Part shown: in pieces, positions 27,322 through 36,193 of the stretch
Layout of the letters: each line of letters begins with the position of its first letter
Numbering within the stretch: the stretch's first letter is position 1
NCBI GenBank assembly: GCA_963668545.1
Contig: OY764868.1
Location: forward strand, 2,294,001 to 2,358,000
DNA from: G963662265 sp963668545
GTDB lineage: Bacteria; Spirochaetota; Spirochaetia; CADAEX01
DNA length: 64,000 nucleotides
Direction of reading: 5' to 3'
The notes under the pieces: model-generated
Databases searched by the model: none
What the model was told of the DNA's origin: nothing
Seen by the model: only the letters and a program-made list of their open reading frames with translations
Position numbers and translations under genes: made by a program

Positions 27322-28623
27322 TTATAGAATTCTGTTATCAATAACCCGTTTGGCTTTCCCCTCGCTCCTTGCAATAGAACGCGGTTCAACCAGTTTGATT
27401 ATACCATTAATTCCAAGCTTTGACTTTATAGTTTCTGAAATTTTATTCCTGAGGTTTTCAAGAACTTTTGTTTCATCAGAGAAAAAGCTTTCTTCAACTT
27501 CAACCTGGATCTCTATCTCGTCAAGATGTTTCTCACCCCTGTTGAGTATTATCTGGTAGTGAGGTTCTGTACCCTCAATATTTACAAGAATATCCTCTAT
27601 CTGTGACGGGAATACATTAACTCCCCTTATTATCATCATATCATCATTTCTTCCGTAAAGACGGTGCATTTTTACAGTTGTCCTGCCGCATGAACACCTG
27701 TCCCTGAAAAGATATGTTATATCACGTGTCCTGTAACGTATAATAGGAGTTCCTGTCCTTGTAAGTGTTGTAAATACAAGTTCGCCCTTCTCACCTTCAG
27801 GGAGTACTTCCCCTGTTTCAGGATCAATGATTTCCGGGTAAAAATAATCTTCATTAATATGGAGTCCGTTTTTCTCGCTGCATTCAGAAGCTACTCCGGG
27901 ACCTATAATCTCTGTAAGCCCGTATATGTCATGCGCACTTAAGTTCAGTTTTTCCTCTATCTCATTACGCATATTATTGCTCCAGGGTTCTGCGCCGAAG
28001 CATCCGGCCTTAAGAGGCAGGTCCCTGAAATCAACACCCATATCTTTTGCCGCTTCTGCAAGATAAAGTGAATAGGAAGGAGTACAGGTAAGAATAGTTG
28101 TGCCGAAATCCTTCATTACAGCAATCTGCTTTGCAGTATTACCTGCTGATATCGGAACAATCTGGGCCCCCAGTCTTCTTGTGCCGTAATGGACTCCGAG
28201 TCCTCCGGTAAAAAGTCCGTAACCATAGGCATTCTGTATTATATCCTTGTGTGTAGCACCCGCCATTGCAAGAGTCCTGGCCATTGCATCAGACCAGATA
28301 TCAATATCTTTTTCTGTATATGCATCAACTACCGGTGTTCCGGTTGTTCCGGAAGAGGCATGAACTTCAACTATATCCTTTTTGCTGGAAGCAACAAGCC
28401 CATAGGGATAAGTTTCCCTTAGCTCGCTTTTTGTTGTAAACGGCAGCTTCTGTATATCTTCAAGTGTCACAATATCCTCAGGCTTTATCCCTGCATCATC
28501 AAACTTTTTCCTGTAAAAAGGCACATTGTTATAAACCATTTCCACCAGGCTTCTAAGACTCTCTATCTGATGCTGTCTCATATCTTTTCTGTCAGCTGTT
28601 TCTGCATCCGGATTCCAGATCAT
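27322..28623 (-). CDS. paaK: Phenylacetate-CoA ligase family protein
   Basis: 433 residues, the normal PaaK length. The AMP-binding P-loop is ASSGTTGTPVVDAY near residue 90; CGRTTVKMHRLYGRNDDMMIIRGVNVFPSQIE marks the C-terminal subdomain of the PaaK group. It activates phenylacetate or a related aryl acid to the CoA thioester. In anaerobes this, with the ACT protein and indolepyruvate oxidoreductase (not present here), suits aromatic amino-acid fermentation in the ATP-forming direction. Exact substrate is not visible. Confidence 0.9.
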   Translation of the reverse strand: MIWNPDAETADRKDMRQHQIESLRSLVEMVYNNVPFYRKKFDDAGIKPEDIVTLEDIQKLPFTTKSELRETYPYGLVASSKKDIVEVHASSGTTGTPVVDAYTEKDIDIWSDAMARTLAMAGATHKDIIQNAYGYGLFTGGLGVHYGTRRLGAQIVPISAGNTAKQIAVMKDFGTTILTCTPSYSLYLAEAAKDMGVDFRDLPLKAGCFGAEPWSNNMRNEIEEKLNLSAHDIYGLTEIIGPGVASECSEKNGLHINEDYFYPEIIDPETGEVLPEGEKGELVFTTLTRTGTPIIRYRTRDITYLFRDRCSCGRTTVKMHRLYGRNDDMMIIRGVNVFPSQIEDILVNIEGTEPHYQIILNRGEKHLDEIEIQVEVEESFFSDETKVLENLRNKISETIKSKLGINGIIKLVEPRSIARSEGKAKRVIDNRIL

Positions 28624-28971
28624 TTTTTATCCTCCTGTTTTAATAAGGAATATTTTCCTGAATGTTACGGCTTCTATAAATTAAATAACACTGTTTTAAT
28701 ATAAGAAACCAGGCACCGTTATCCCTCTTCCCTCCGACCGCATGGTCGGACATATTATAAATGATATTATAAATTAAATCGTAATTTAAGTTCATGGTCA
28801 AGTAAATTTATATTTTGCATGTAATTCGCCATATAAGACTCACGAATCAATCCGTTTGATTTAATTACTTTTTCTCATTAAAAATCATTTTTTACTATTG
28901 AACATGATAAAATTAAGGTATAATATCAGTATTTATTTTATGGCATTTTTTTAATTTAAAGGGTGGGTTTT
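28624..28971. other. 348-base gap between paaK and hppA
   Basis: AT-rich. It contains a 7-bp stem with a four-base loop (TCCGACC at 28733-28739, complement at 28744-28750) without a U-tract, and the hppA promoter near its right end. No gene seen. Confidence 0.6.
28898..28924 (+). promoter_or_regulatory. Promoter of hppA
   Basis: A consensus -10 box TATAAT at 28919-28924. The best -35, TTGAAC at 28898-28903, is 15 bases away, shorter than ideal. Start would be near 28931, 41 bases before the ATG. Confidence 0.5.
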
Positions 28972-31041
28972 ATGAAAATTGAATTTGCATTGTATGCAAC
29001 TGTAATCGGAAGTTTGGTTGCACTGCTCTATGCACTGATCCGAACAAAATGGATCTTTAAAAAACCGATTGAAAATGACAATCTCAAGAAAATCAACGGC
29101 TATGTTGCTGAAGGAGCTATGGCTTTTCTCGCAAGAGAATACAAAATGCTGATACCTTTTGTAATCATAGTGGCTGTTTTCCTTATGATTGCCAATCAGG
29201 GTTTTATTAAACTTCAGGCAGCATCATTTGTTCTTGGAGCTGTTTGTTCAGCACTGGCCGGTTATATCGGAATGAAAGTTGCAACTGCTTCAAATGCAAG
29301 AACAACAACAGCTGCTGCTAATCATGGTCTTACAGAAGCACTCAAAATCTCATTTGCCGGGGGATCAGTAATGGGAATGAGTGTTGTAGGTCTTGCGCTT
29401 TTAGGGATCTTTATTGTTCTTTTCTTTGCTACAAAATCTCTTGGAGCTTCTGTCGAAATGCTTGCTGACAATATCCTTCCAATATTATCAGGTTTTTCAC
29501 TTGGAGCATCATCAATTGCTCTCTTTGCAAGAGTAGGTGGTGGTATTTTTACAAAAGCTGCAGATGTAGGTGCTGACCTCGTAGGTAAAGTTGAAGCGGG
29601 AATTCCTGAAGATGACCCGAGAAATCCTGCTGTAATTGCAGATAATGTCGGTGACAATGTAGGTGATGTTGCTGGAATGGGAGCAGACCTTTTTGAGTCA
29701 TATGTAGGTTCAATTGTGGGATGCATGATTCTCGGAGTTGCAGTTGACGCACCTGCATCCATGAAATTCAAACTTGTATCACTTCCTCTTCTGCTCTGCG
29801 TAGTCGGAATATTTGCATCAGTTGTCGGTATCTTCATGGTAAAGGCAAAACCCGGTTCAAATCCTCAGAAAGCGCTTAATACAGGTTCTTTCGGGGCAGC
29901 TATCATTGCAGCTGTCTTAACATACCCCTTATGTATATGGGTATTCGGAGGGGAAACATTCAACGGCGGGACAGGACCAGTTAATGTATTCCTCGCTTCA
30001 GTAATCGGTCTTGCTGCCGGAGTTATAATCGGTATGCTTACAGAATACTACACAGGAACAAACAAGAAACCTGTTGAAACAATTGTAGAAGCATGTGAAA
30101 CAGGACCGGCAACAACACTTATCACAGGAATGGGTGTAGGGATGATGTCATGTTTTCCTTCTGTTATTGTTATTGCAGCAGCTATTCTCTGCAGCTATTT
30201 CATGGCTGGTCTTTACGGTGTAGCTATTGCTGCCCTCGGAATGCTTGCAACACTCGGTATTCAGCTTGCAGTTGATGCTTACGGACCTATTGCAGATAAT
30301 GCCGGAGGTATGGCGGAAATGGCCGGTTTTCCTGAGGAAGTAAGGGAAATCACAGATAACCTTGACTCAGTAGGGAATACAACTGCTGCAATAGGAAAAG
30401 GTTTTGCTATCGGTTCTGCAGCGCTTACAGCTATTATCCTGTTCACAGCTTTCCAGGCAACAGCAGGTGTAGAATATATCAACCTGACAGATACAACAGT
30501 AATTGCAGGCGTTCTCCTCGGAGCAGTTATTCCATACCTATTCTCTTCAATGTCAATGACAGCAGTTGGTAAAGCAGCTTTTGCAATGATTGAGGAAGTT
30601 AGAAGACAGTTCAGGGAAAAACCGGGAATTCTCGAAGATAAAGATACTCCTGACTATAAAAAGTGTGTTGACATCAGTACAGCTTCAGCACTCAAAAAGA
30701 TGCTTCTTCCCGGAATTATTGCAGCTGTAACACCTGTACTAGTGGGATTCCTCGGAGGTATTGAAATGCTTGCAGGTGTACTTACAGGTGTAACAGCATC
30801 TGGTGTAGTACTCGCAATTTTCATGTCAAATACAGGCGGTGCATGGGATAATGCTAAGAAAATGATTGAAGCCGGAGCAAGCGGAGGAAAGGGTTCAGAA
30901 GCCCATAAAGCTGCTGTAGTAGGTGATACTGTAGGTGACCCCTTCAAGGATACATCAGGACCTTCTCTCAATATCCTTATCAAACTCATGGCAGTTGTTT
31001 CACTTGTTATTGCTCCAATGCTCAAAGCATTCTGGAGCTGA
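28972..31041 (+). CDS. hppA: Membrane-bound ion-pumping pyrophosphatase (K+-dependent type)
   Basis: 689 residues from ATG 28972 behind GGGTGGG; a GTG nine bases upstream falls in that site. About 16 membrane helices. The PPi site text is complete: DVGADLVGKVE, EDDPRNPAVIADNVGDNVGD, and in the C-terminal part GDTVGDPFKDTSGP. GNTTAAIGKG at about 468-477 has Ala and Gly where K+-independent enzymes have Lys and Thr, so it should need K+. K+-dependent enzymes pump Na+, H+ or both; the sequence alone does not let me choose. It conserves energy from PPi made in biosynthesis. Confidence 0.95.
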   Translation: MKIEFALYATVIGSLVALLYALIRTKWIFKKPIENDNLKKINGYVAEGAMAFLAREYKMLIPFVIIVAVFLMIANQGFIKLQAASFVLGAVCSALAGYIGMKVATASNARTTTAAANHGLTEALKISFAGGSVMGMSVVGLALLGIFIVLFFATKSLGASVEMLADNILPILSGFSLGASSIALFARVGGGIFTKAADVGADLVGKVEAGIPEDDPRNPAVIADNVGDNVGDVAGMGADLFESYVGSIVGCMILGVAVDAPASMKFKLVSLPLLLCVVGIFASVVGIFMVKAKPGSNPQKALNTGSFGAAIIAAVLTYPLCIWVFGGETFNGGTGPVNVFLASVIGLAAGVIIGMLTEYYTGTNKKPVETIVEACETGPATTLITGMGVGMMSCFPSVIVIAAAILCSYFMAGLYGVAIAALGMLATLGIQLAVDAYGPIADNAGGMAEMAGFPEEVREITDNLDSVGNTTAAIGKGFAIGSAALTAIILFTAFQATAGVEYINLTDTTVIAGVLLGAVIPYLFSSMSMTAVGKAAFAMIEEVRRQFREKPGILEDKDTPDYKKCVDISTASALKKMLLPGIIAAVTPVLVGFLGGIEMLAGVLTGVTASGVVLAIFMSNTGGAWDNAKKMIEAGASGGKGSEAHKAAVVGDTVGDPFKDTSGPSLNILIKLMAVVSLVIAPMLKAFWS

Positions 31042-31067
31042 CAACTCTTTTTTACGGATAAATATCA

Positions 31068-31097
31068 GGGGCTTTCCACAGGGAAGCCCCTTTTTTT
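31068..31097 (+). terminator. Intrinsic terminator of hppA
   Basis: GGGGCTT at 31068-31074 pairs with AAGCCCC at 31084-31090, and seven T follow at 31091-31097. Confidence 0.9.
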
Positions 31098-31204
31098 CAT
31101 CACCAATGATAATGTTTTATTGTATAAGTCCCATCCAGTTTTCAGAAAAATATTTCTTCTCTACCTTATTTTGTAAATATTATTATATTTCTCTGACAGT
31201 AAAC

Positions 31205-31233
31205 TTTCAATTTCAACAGAATCAGGCTATAAT
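31205..31233 (+). promoter_or_regulatory. Possible promoter of the DAPG-hydrolase-like gene
   Basis: Consensus TATAAT at 31228-31233 with a weak TTTCAA 17 bases upstream (31205-31210). The gene's ribosome site GGGAGGGG is at 31264-31271. Confidence 0.45.
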
Positions 31234-31276
31234 TTCTAAAATTAATAACAAGTAACACAATAAGGGAGGGGATAAT

Positions 31277-32074
31277 ATGGGATCAGAAAAAAATAAAGAG
31301 AATGCTGATCAGATCCCATTAATCTGGCTGGATTATCTGGCAGAAGCAAATATTCATCCTGACAATAAAACAATAAAAAGTGTATTGAATACTGTGATAC
31401 CAAATAAGTATGTACTTCCTGTCAGCAGTTTTCACAGACTTCAGGATAAAGGCTACCATGAATATGAATCAGGTTACAGCATCATGCAGGACGGTACAGG
31501 TTATATTGCTGTATACCTCACACTTCCGGGTGTCACGCCGGAAATGTTTGACTGGTTTTTTTCATGGCACCCGGTTGCTCCGGTCCAGAACCACATTTGG
31601 GGTACAGGGAAAAAAATATCAACAGTAATTACAGAAAAAGACAGGCAGCAGCTTTTAAGCAGCTTACCATTCAATGAAAGGATATGGGGTGTTCATGTCC
31701 TTTACAGGGAAGAATCAGAACATGATATCAGTCATGACATGCTTGTATCATACCATTCACCGTATGAATACGGATTCAGTAAACAGACAGAAGATGCAGG
31801 CAACTGGACAGCAATATGTGCAAATGACGGTTCAATATGCTTTTTTCTCAGGGCGATTGAAGGGGGCAGCGAACTCAGGATCAGGGTATGGTGTGGAATA
31901 AATACTTCTGATATAGAAAAGGAATTTTCCCTGCCCCAAAGCTACCTGCCAGAAGAAGAAGCAGATTCATATATCAAGAAAACAGCTATTCATATTATAA
32001 ACGATTTTACAAATATCTCCTGCATCATTCCCCAGCTCTACAGGGATCACATTACTAAAAACTGTTCTTATTAG
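31277..32074 (+). CDS. DAPG hydrolase (PhlG)-family-like C-C hydrolase
   Basis: 265 residues from ATG 31277. TLPGVTPEMFDWFFSWHP at about residues 82-99 resembles the signature of the DAPG hydrolase/phloretin hydrolase family, which cleaves a carbon-carbon bond in acyl-phloroglucinols using a metal ion. The C-terminal HIINDFTNISCIIPQLY (from His239) matches the family's end motif, but the metal-ligand position four after the His, normally Glu, is Asp243. No signal peptide, so cytoplasmic. It stands alone between terminators. Substrate unknown; a non-catalytic or differently tuned member is possible. Confidence 0.6.
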   Translation: MGSEKNKENADQIPLIWLDYLAEANIHPDNKTIKSVLNTVIPNKYVLPVSSFHRLQDKGYHEYESGYSIMQDGTGYIAVYLTLPGVTPEMFDWFFSWHPVAPVQNHIWGTGKKISTVITEKDRQQLLSSLPFNERIWGVHVLYREESEHDISHDMLVSYHSPYEYGFSKQTEDAGNWTAICANDGSICFFLRAIEGGSELRIRVWCGINTSDIEKEFSLPQSYLPEEEADSYIKKTAIHIINDFTNISCIIPQLYRDHITKNCSY

Positions 32075-32098
32075 TTTTTATAATATTATATGGATACC

Positions 32099-32128
32099 AA
32101 AAAAAGGCCGGAAAACCCGGCCTTTTTT
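32099..32128. terminator. Bidirectional intrinsic terminator
   Basis: AAAAAGGCCGG at 32101-32111 pairs with CCGGCCTTTTT at 32117-32127, giving U-tracts on both strands. It ends the upstream plus-strand gene and the metPS operon. Confidence 0.9.
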
Positions 32129-32129
32129 A

Positions 32130-32231
32130 TTATTTGTCTTTATGTTTTATCGCAATACTTAAACATACTGCGAGACCGCCCCAGAGGACAGCCATTGCAA
32201 ATATCATAAATACTACTGCACCAGCACTCAT
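32130..32231 (-). CDS. metS: MetS-type small subunit of NSS amino-acid transporter, 33 aa
   Basis: ATG 32231 lies one base after the transporter stop codon, with GGAGGGGG overlapping that stop as ribosome site. The 33-residue product (starts MSAGAVVFMIFAMAVLWGGL, ends in IKHKDK) is one membrane helix with a Trp-Gly-Gly in the middle and a positive tail, the pattern of MetS. In Corynebacterium MetS is required with MetP for methionine and alanine uptake. Easily missed because of size; position and pattern together make it convincing. Confidence 0.85.
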   Translation of the reverse strand: MSAGAVVFMIFAMAVLWGGLAVCLSIAIKHKDK

Positions 32232-32232
32232 A

Positions 32233-33735
32233 TTATTCCCCCTCCGGTGAAAGAGCCATATATTCATCTGCCCCTTTCATTTTTGCAACTACAAAACCTG
32301 CAATAATTCCTAATGTTGCAACAGCAACACCCATAACCATCAGAGCAGCAATCGGATAACCCTCATATGGAGTAACAATATCCTGATACAGGTTGTTTAT
32401 CAGCATTATACCGAGAAGAAGAGGAGTTATATACTTAAGGCATATATCCCACCATGCACCAACTGGAAAATCTGAAATTGGATTGACATGTTCTTTTATG
32501 TAAGGAACTTTCTTTATAATCCATGCAATAACAATTGCTTCAACAAGGCCTCCAAGGGCTACACCGTAGTTCATAATAAAATGGTCTGCAATATCAAGTA
32601 TGTAAAGACCACCCCCGGTTGCAAAGAAAACAGACACAACAAATCCAACACCGCATGACCATGAAAGGGCCTTTTTTCGGGTCATGTTGAATTTATCCAT
32701 AATCCCTGCAGTAAATACTTCAATAATAGACATACTTGAAGAAAGACCTGCAAAAACAAGTGAACCGAAGAAAAGTGCTCCGAAGAGACCGTTAAGTCCG
32801 GGAAGTGTATTTATTGCTTTAGGGAAAACAATAAATGCAAGACCAACACCAGCTCCTGCAACTTCTTCAACACCTACACCCTGGGCATGTGCCATATATC
32901 CGAGAATACTGAATACTCCGATACCTGCCAGAAGACTGAAACCGCAGTTGGCAAAAGATGTAATAAAAGCATTGTTAACAATATCTGTTTTTTCAGGAAG
33001 ATAACTTGAATAGGTAATCATAATTGCAAAAGCAATTGAAAGACTGAAAAAGATCTGCCCGTATGCTGCAACCCAAACTCTTCCGTCTAAAATCTTGCTG
33101 AAATCAGGTTTAAACATATAATCAAGACCTGCAGCTGCACCAGGAAGAGTTATTCCCCTGATAGCAATAATAATAATCAGCACAATAAGAACAGGCATGA
33201 TAATTTTACTTGCCTTTTCTATACCTTTTTTAACTCCACCCATAAGAATTGTATAGTTAAGAGCCCATACGATTATGAGGGGAATAAAAACCTTGAGCTG
33301 AATTCCACCAAGATTAAACGGACCTGAAGAAAGTCCAAGATACTCACCAAAGAAAAATCCTTTGGTATCTTCACCCCAGTTAAGACCGAATGAGTAGCCG
33401 ATATAACTGATTGCCCATCCGATAATTGCTACATAATAAACAGCAATACTGAATGATACAGCAGCCTGCCACCAGCCCAGCCATTCCCATTTTGCCCCAA
33501 GTTTTCTGAATGCTCCCGGTGCTGATCGCTTCATTTTGTGTCCAAGACCGAACTCCAGAATCATTATAGGTATACCTGCAGTTAAAAGAGCGATAATGTA
33601 TGCAATTAAGAATGCTCCCCCTCCATTACTTGCTGTCATATACGGGAACCGCCATATATTCCCCAGCCCGATAGCTGAACCTACAGCAGCAAGAATAAAT
33701 CCCGCACGGGTACCCCACTGACCACGTTCTCCCAT
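32233..33735 (-). CDS. metP: Sodium:neurotransmitter symporter family amino-acid transporter (MetP-like)
   Basis: 500 residues, AAGGAG before ATG 33735. The opening RGQWGTRAGFILAAVGSAIGLGNIWRFPY is the NSS signature with the Na+ and substrate site in TM1. TM6 carries FSLSIAFAIMITYSSYLP. About 11-12 membrane helices. It imports an amino acid with Na+; the adjacent metS suggests methionine or alanine. No S-box riboswitch or other leader was recognised upstream. Confidence 0.92.
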   Translation of the reverse strand: MGERGQWGTRAGFILAAVGSAIGLGNIWRFPYMTASNGGGAFLIAYIIALLTAGIPIMILEFGLGHKMKRSAPGAFRKLGAKWEWLGWWQAAVSFSIAVYYVAIIGWAISYIGYSFGLNWGEDTKGFFFGEYLGLSSGPFNLGGIQLKVFIPLIIVWALNYTILMGGVKKGIEKASKIIMPVLIVLIIIIAIRGITLPGAAAGLDYMFKPDFSKILDGRVWVAAYGQIFFSLSIAFAIMITYSSYLPEKTDIVNNAFITSFANCGFSLLAGIGVFSILGYMAHAQGVGVEEVAGAGVGLAFIVFPKAINTLPGLNGLFGALFFGSLVFAGLSSSMSIIEVFTAGIMDKFNMTRKKALSWSCGVGFVVSVFFATGGGLYILDIADHFIMNYGVALGGLVEAIVIAWIIKKVPYIKEHVNPISDFPVGAWWDICLKYITPLLLGIMLINNLYQDIVTPYEGYPIAALMVMGVAVATLGIIAGFVVAKMKGADEYMALSPEGE

Positions 33736-34090
33736 GGTTAACTCCTTTTTTATTTATTTCAGATCCGACCAATTAAGAATGTCTTAAAAGATACGGAACT
33801 GATAAAAAACATATTTATATATTATTATATGTTTCATTTCCATAATCAATTATTTTTAAATATTTTATATTTGCCTGTAAGAACTAAATTGGTGAACTGG
33901 AAATTAATATTCTATTTAATTACCACAAGAATCCATTTTAAACAAATTCCGTCTAAAAATCAAATTAAAATTTCAACAGCATCAGTTAATATACTGTACT
34001 CAGACAGTTTCCAGTGTTTTTTAATATTGTTCATCCATAAAAACAGCTTTTTTCTTGATTTTTAAAAATATATTGAATATCCTGATTCTT
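33736..34090. other. 355-base AT-rich gap between divergent metP and cysE
   Basis: Only very AT-rich sequence. No clear hairpins, riboswitch or ORF seen. Promoters for both genes must lie here but none stands out. Confidence 0.5.
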
Positions 34091-34975
34091 ATGAAAATAA
34101 AACAGTTTATGAACGACATTATCCCTGATGTGACTGATCAGCTGGAAAAAAGCATCACAGCAGACTATCATGTCACCACAGGGGAGGAACTGGGAAAATC
34201 AGGCAGAGATGGTGTTTATGAAGTTCTTGACGGATTTCTGACAATTCTTTTTCCAGGCTGTTTCAGCAGGGACAAAATTTCACCTGATGAAATAAGTTTT
34301 TATATCAATGAAAGGCTCAGATATATCAGCTACAGATTTATCAAATACCTTAAAGACAGCTTCAGATACATGTGCAAAGAGGACAAATGCATTAACTGCG
34401 ACTGTAATGAAAAAGCATATCAGGCTCTTTTCGATATTATAAAGGAACTTCCTGAAATCAGAAGAATACTTATAACAGATATAAAAGCAGCAAAGGCAGG
34501 AGATCCTGCAGCATCATCTCTGGATGAAATTGTTTTCAGCTATCCATTTCTTGAGGCAATTGCAACCCACAGGATAGCGCATAATCTCTATAAACATGGT
34601 GTTCCGATTATTCCGCGAATAATGTCTGAAAGGGCCCACTCAAGAACAGGAATTGATATCCATCCCGGGGCAGCGATTGGTGAAAGTTTCTTCATTGACC
34701 ACGGAACCGGGGTTGTAATAGGAGAGACAACAACAATCGGAAACAATGTCAAACTATATCAGGGAGTAACACTTGGAGCCCTTTCACCGTTTGACAAGGA
34801 AGGGAATCCCCGGATAGGGGAAAAAAGGCACCCTGATATTGAAGATGAAGTTATTATCTATGCAAACTCAACAATTCTTGGTGGCAGGACAGTAATAGGT
34901 AAAGGCTCAATAATAGGGGGGAATACATGGATTACACGATCTGTCAAACCCGGAAGCGTTATATATAATAATTAA
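34091..34975 (+). CDS. cysE: Serine O-acetyltransferase (EpsC/CysE type)
   Basis: About 294 residues. The start is uncertain: ATG 34091 and ATG 34109 are both possible and neither has a ribosome site. The helical N-terminal region carries cysteines spaced CX4CX2CXC at about residues 95-105 (MCKEDKCINCDC), a feature I associate with this longer SAT group. The C-terminal left-handed beta helix contains RIAHNLY, GIDIHPGAAIGESFFIDHGTGVVIGE and YQGVTLGALS, including the catalytic His/Asp. It makes O-acetylserine for cysteine synthesis. Single gene. Confidence 0.92.
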   Translation: MKIKQFMNDIIPDVTDQLEKSITADYHVTTGEELGKSGRDGVYEVLDGFLTILFPGCFSRDKISPDEISFYINERLRYISYRFIKYLKDSFRYMCKEDKCINCDCNEKAYQALFDIIKELPEIRRILITDIKAAKAGDPAASSLDEIVFSYPFLEAIATHRIAHNLYKHGVPIIPRIMSERAHSRTGIDIHPGAAIGESFFIDHGTGVVIGETTTIGNNVKLYQGVTLGALSPFDKEGNPRIGEKRHPDIEDEVIIYANSTILGGRTVIGKGSIIGGNTWITRSVKPGSVIYNN

Positions 34976-35037
34976 ACTACCTTGTTACCACCTTCCGGTT
35001 TTGCCAGGAAGTGTATAATACGAAGCGTTCAACAAAA

Positions 35038-35065
35038 AAGGCTGTCTGATCTATCAGACAGCCTT
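35038..35065. terminator. Hairpin terminator between convergent cysE and rubredoxin genes
   Basis: A perfect 13-bp inverted repeat (AAGGCTGTCTGAT and complement) with a two-base centre, preceded by six A at 35033-35039, which gives a U-tract on the minus strand. On the plus strand it is followed by TTGAATT only. Confidence 0.7.
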
Positions 35066-35097
35066 GAATTATCTGTTGTTTGTACAGTTATTTCGGA

Positions 35098-35256
35098 TCA
35101 GACAGCAGAAAAATTTCTTTTATCTTTACCGCAGACAGGACATACCCAATCTCTGGGAATATTCTCAAATTTTGTTCCTGCTTTTACACCGTTTGATGTG
35201 TCTCCCATAACCGGGTTATATTCATAACCGCACACATTACAAATATACTTCTGCAA
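35098..35256 (-). CDS. Rubredoxin, 52 aa
   Basis: TTG start at 35256, with GGAG seven to eight bases upstream. The frame gives MQKYICNVCGYEYNP, then KFENIPRDWVCPVCGKDK, with the two CX2C pairs (C6/C9 and C39/C42) that bind one iron. It is the third gene after superoxide reductase and ferritin, 17 bases behind ferritin, and most likely donates electrons to superoxide reductase. The protein is too short for most automatic cut-offs and uses a non-ATG start. Confidence 0.92.
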   Translation of the reverse strand: MQKYICNVCGYEYNPVMGDTSNGVKAGTKFENIPRDWVCPVCGKDKRNFSAV

Positions 35257-35273
35257 TTTGTTTCTCCTGATAT

Positions 35274-35765
35274 TTATTTCTGGTGCCTTGCACCCAGTTC
35301 CTTATCCAGCATGTATAAACCGTTGGGATTTTTTCCAACCATAGACAGTTTTTTCAATACTGAATCAACACTTGCCTCTTCTTCAACCTGTTCAGAAACA
35401 AACCACTGAAGAAAAATCTGTGTCGCCACATCATCAACTTCAGAAGCAAGCTTGTAGAGATTATCTATACATTTGGTAATGTATTTTTCATGTTTCAGTG
35501 ATGCATTGAATACATCTTCAGGTGAATCCCAGCTGACTTGAGGTTTTTCAATTGCTTCCAGGATTACCTTTTCTCCCCTTTCTACAAGATACTTGTATAT
35601 CTTTTCAGCATGTTCCATTTCCTCTGCATACTGAGAATACATCCAGCCCGCCATTCCAGAGAGGTTTTTATCCTCAAAATCTGCTGCCATGGCAAGATAA
35701 AGATATGCAGAATTAATTTCTTCTGATATCTGTTTATTAAGATGCTTTACAAGTTTTTCATTCAT
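35274..35765 (-). CDS. ftnA: Ferritin (bacterial FtnA type)
   Basis: 163 residues, the normal length. Diiron ferroxidase ligands are visible as E16, E49/H52 (AEEMEHAEK), E93 and the FLQWFVSEQVEEE segment near 118-130. It stores iron and removes Fe(II) that would react with peroxide. It sits between the superoxide reductase and rubredoxin genes with short gaps (12 and 17 bases). Confidence 0.95.
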   Translation of the reverse strand: MNEKLVKHLNKQISEEINSAYLYLAMAADFEDKNLSGMAGWMYSQYAEEMEHAEKIYKYLVERGEKVILEAIEKPQVSWDSPEDVFNASLKHEKYITKCIDNLYKLASEVDDVATQIFLQWFVSEQVEEEASVDSVLKKLSMVGKNPNGLYMLDKELGARHQK

Positions 35766-35777
35766 TATCTACCTCTT

Positions 35778-36152
35778 TCAGCCTTTCCAGAGGCCATGCA
35801 CATTGCAGTACTCTCTGGCACTTACCTTTTCTGCCTTTACACAGAATTCTGCGGAAGGTCCATCTCCCGGTTTCAGATACTTTCTGTATGATATTCCGTC
35901 AGCAATTAATTCTATCCATTCAATAAAATGATTATCCAGCATAGGATGAAGTGTGCTGCCTACAGTTACTTTAAATCCGTCTGCTGTCTTCTCAATTACA
36001 GGGACATGTTTTTCTGTTGATGAATCAGCACTTTTTTCTTCAAGAAGAGTCATATTCTGTCCGCAGCAGACAAGAGTCCCGTCTCCCCCATCAAGTACTT
36101 CTACAATATTACCGCACAATTCACATTTATAAACCTGTTTTCTTTCAGCCAT
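35778..36152 (-). CDS. dfx: Desulfoferrodoxin (two-iron superoxide reductase)
   Basis: 124 residues. Centre I ligands C10, C13, C29 and C30 form the Fe(Cys)4 site; centre II has H49 (EKHVPV), H69, H75, C116 and H119 (REYCNVHG), with Glu47-Lys48 next to the active His. It reduces superoxide to peroxide without making oxygen. First gene of the dfx-ftn-rub operon, typical defence of an anaerobe. Confidence 0.96.
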   Translation of the reverse strand: MAERKQVYKCELCGNIVEVLDGGDGTLVCCGQNMTLLEEKSADSSTEKHVPVIEKTADGFKVTVGSTLHPMLDNHFIEWIELIADGISYRKYLKPGDGPSAEFCVKAEKVSAREYCNVHGLWKG

Positions 36153-36193
36153 TTTTTCCTCCGTTTTTTAAAAATAAATTTTCCTTGTAATTA

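Noticed and set aside
28733..28750. 7-bp stem with four-base loop near the hppA promoter
   Set aside because: No U-tract on either strand and no resemblance to a known riboswitch; kept only as a note in the gap entry.
33736..34090. Possible methionine or cysteine riboswitch between metP and cysE
   Set aside because: The region is nearly all A/T with no conserved stems that I can recognise.
34373..34408. Cys cluster in serine acetyltransferase as a novel Fe-S site
   Set aside because: Cysteines at this place recur in the longer EpsC-type enzymes as far as I recall, so it is noted as a family feature rather than a discovery.
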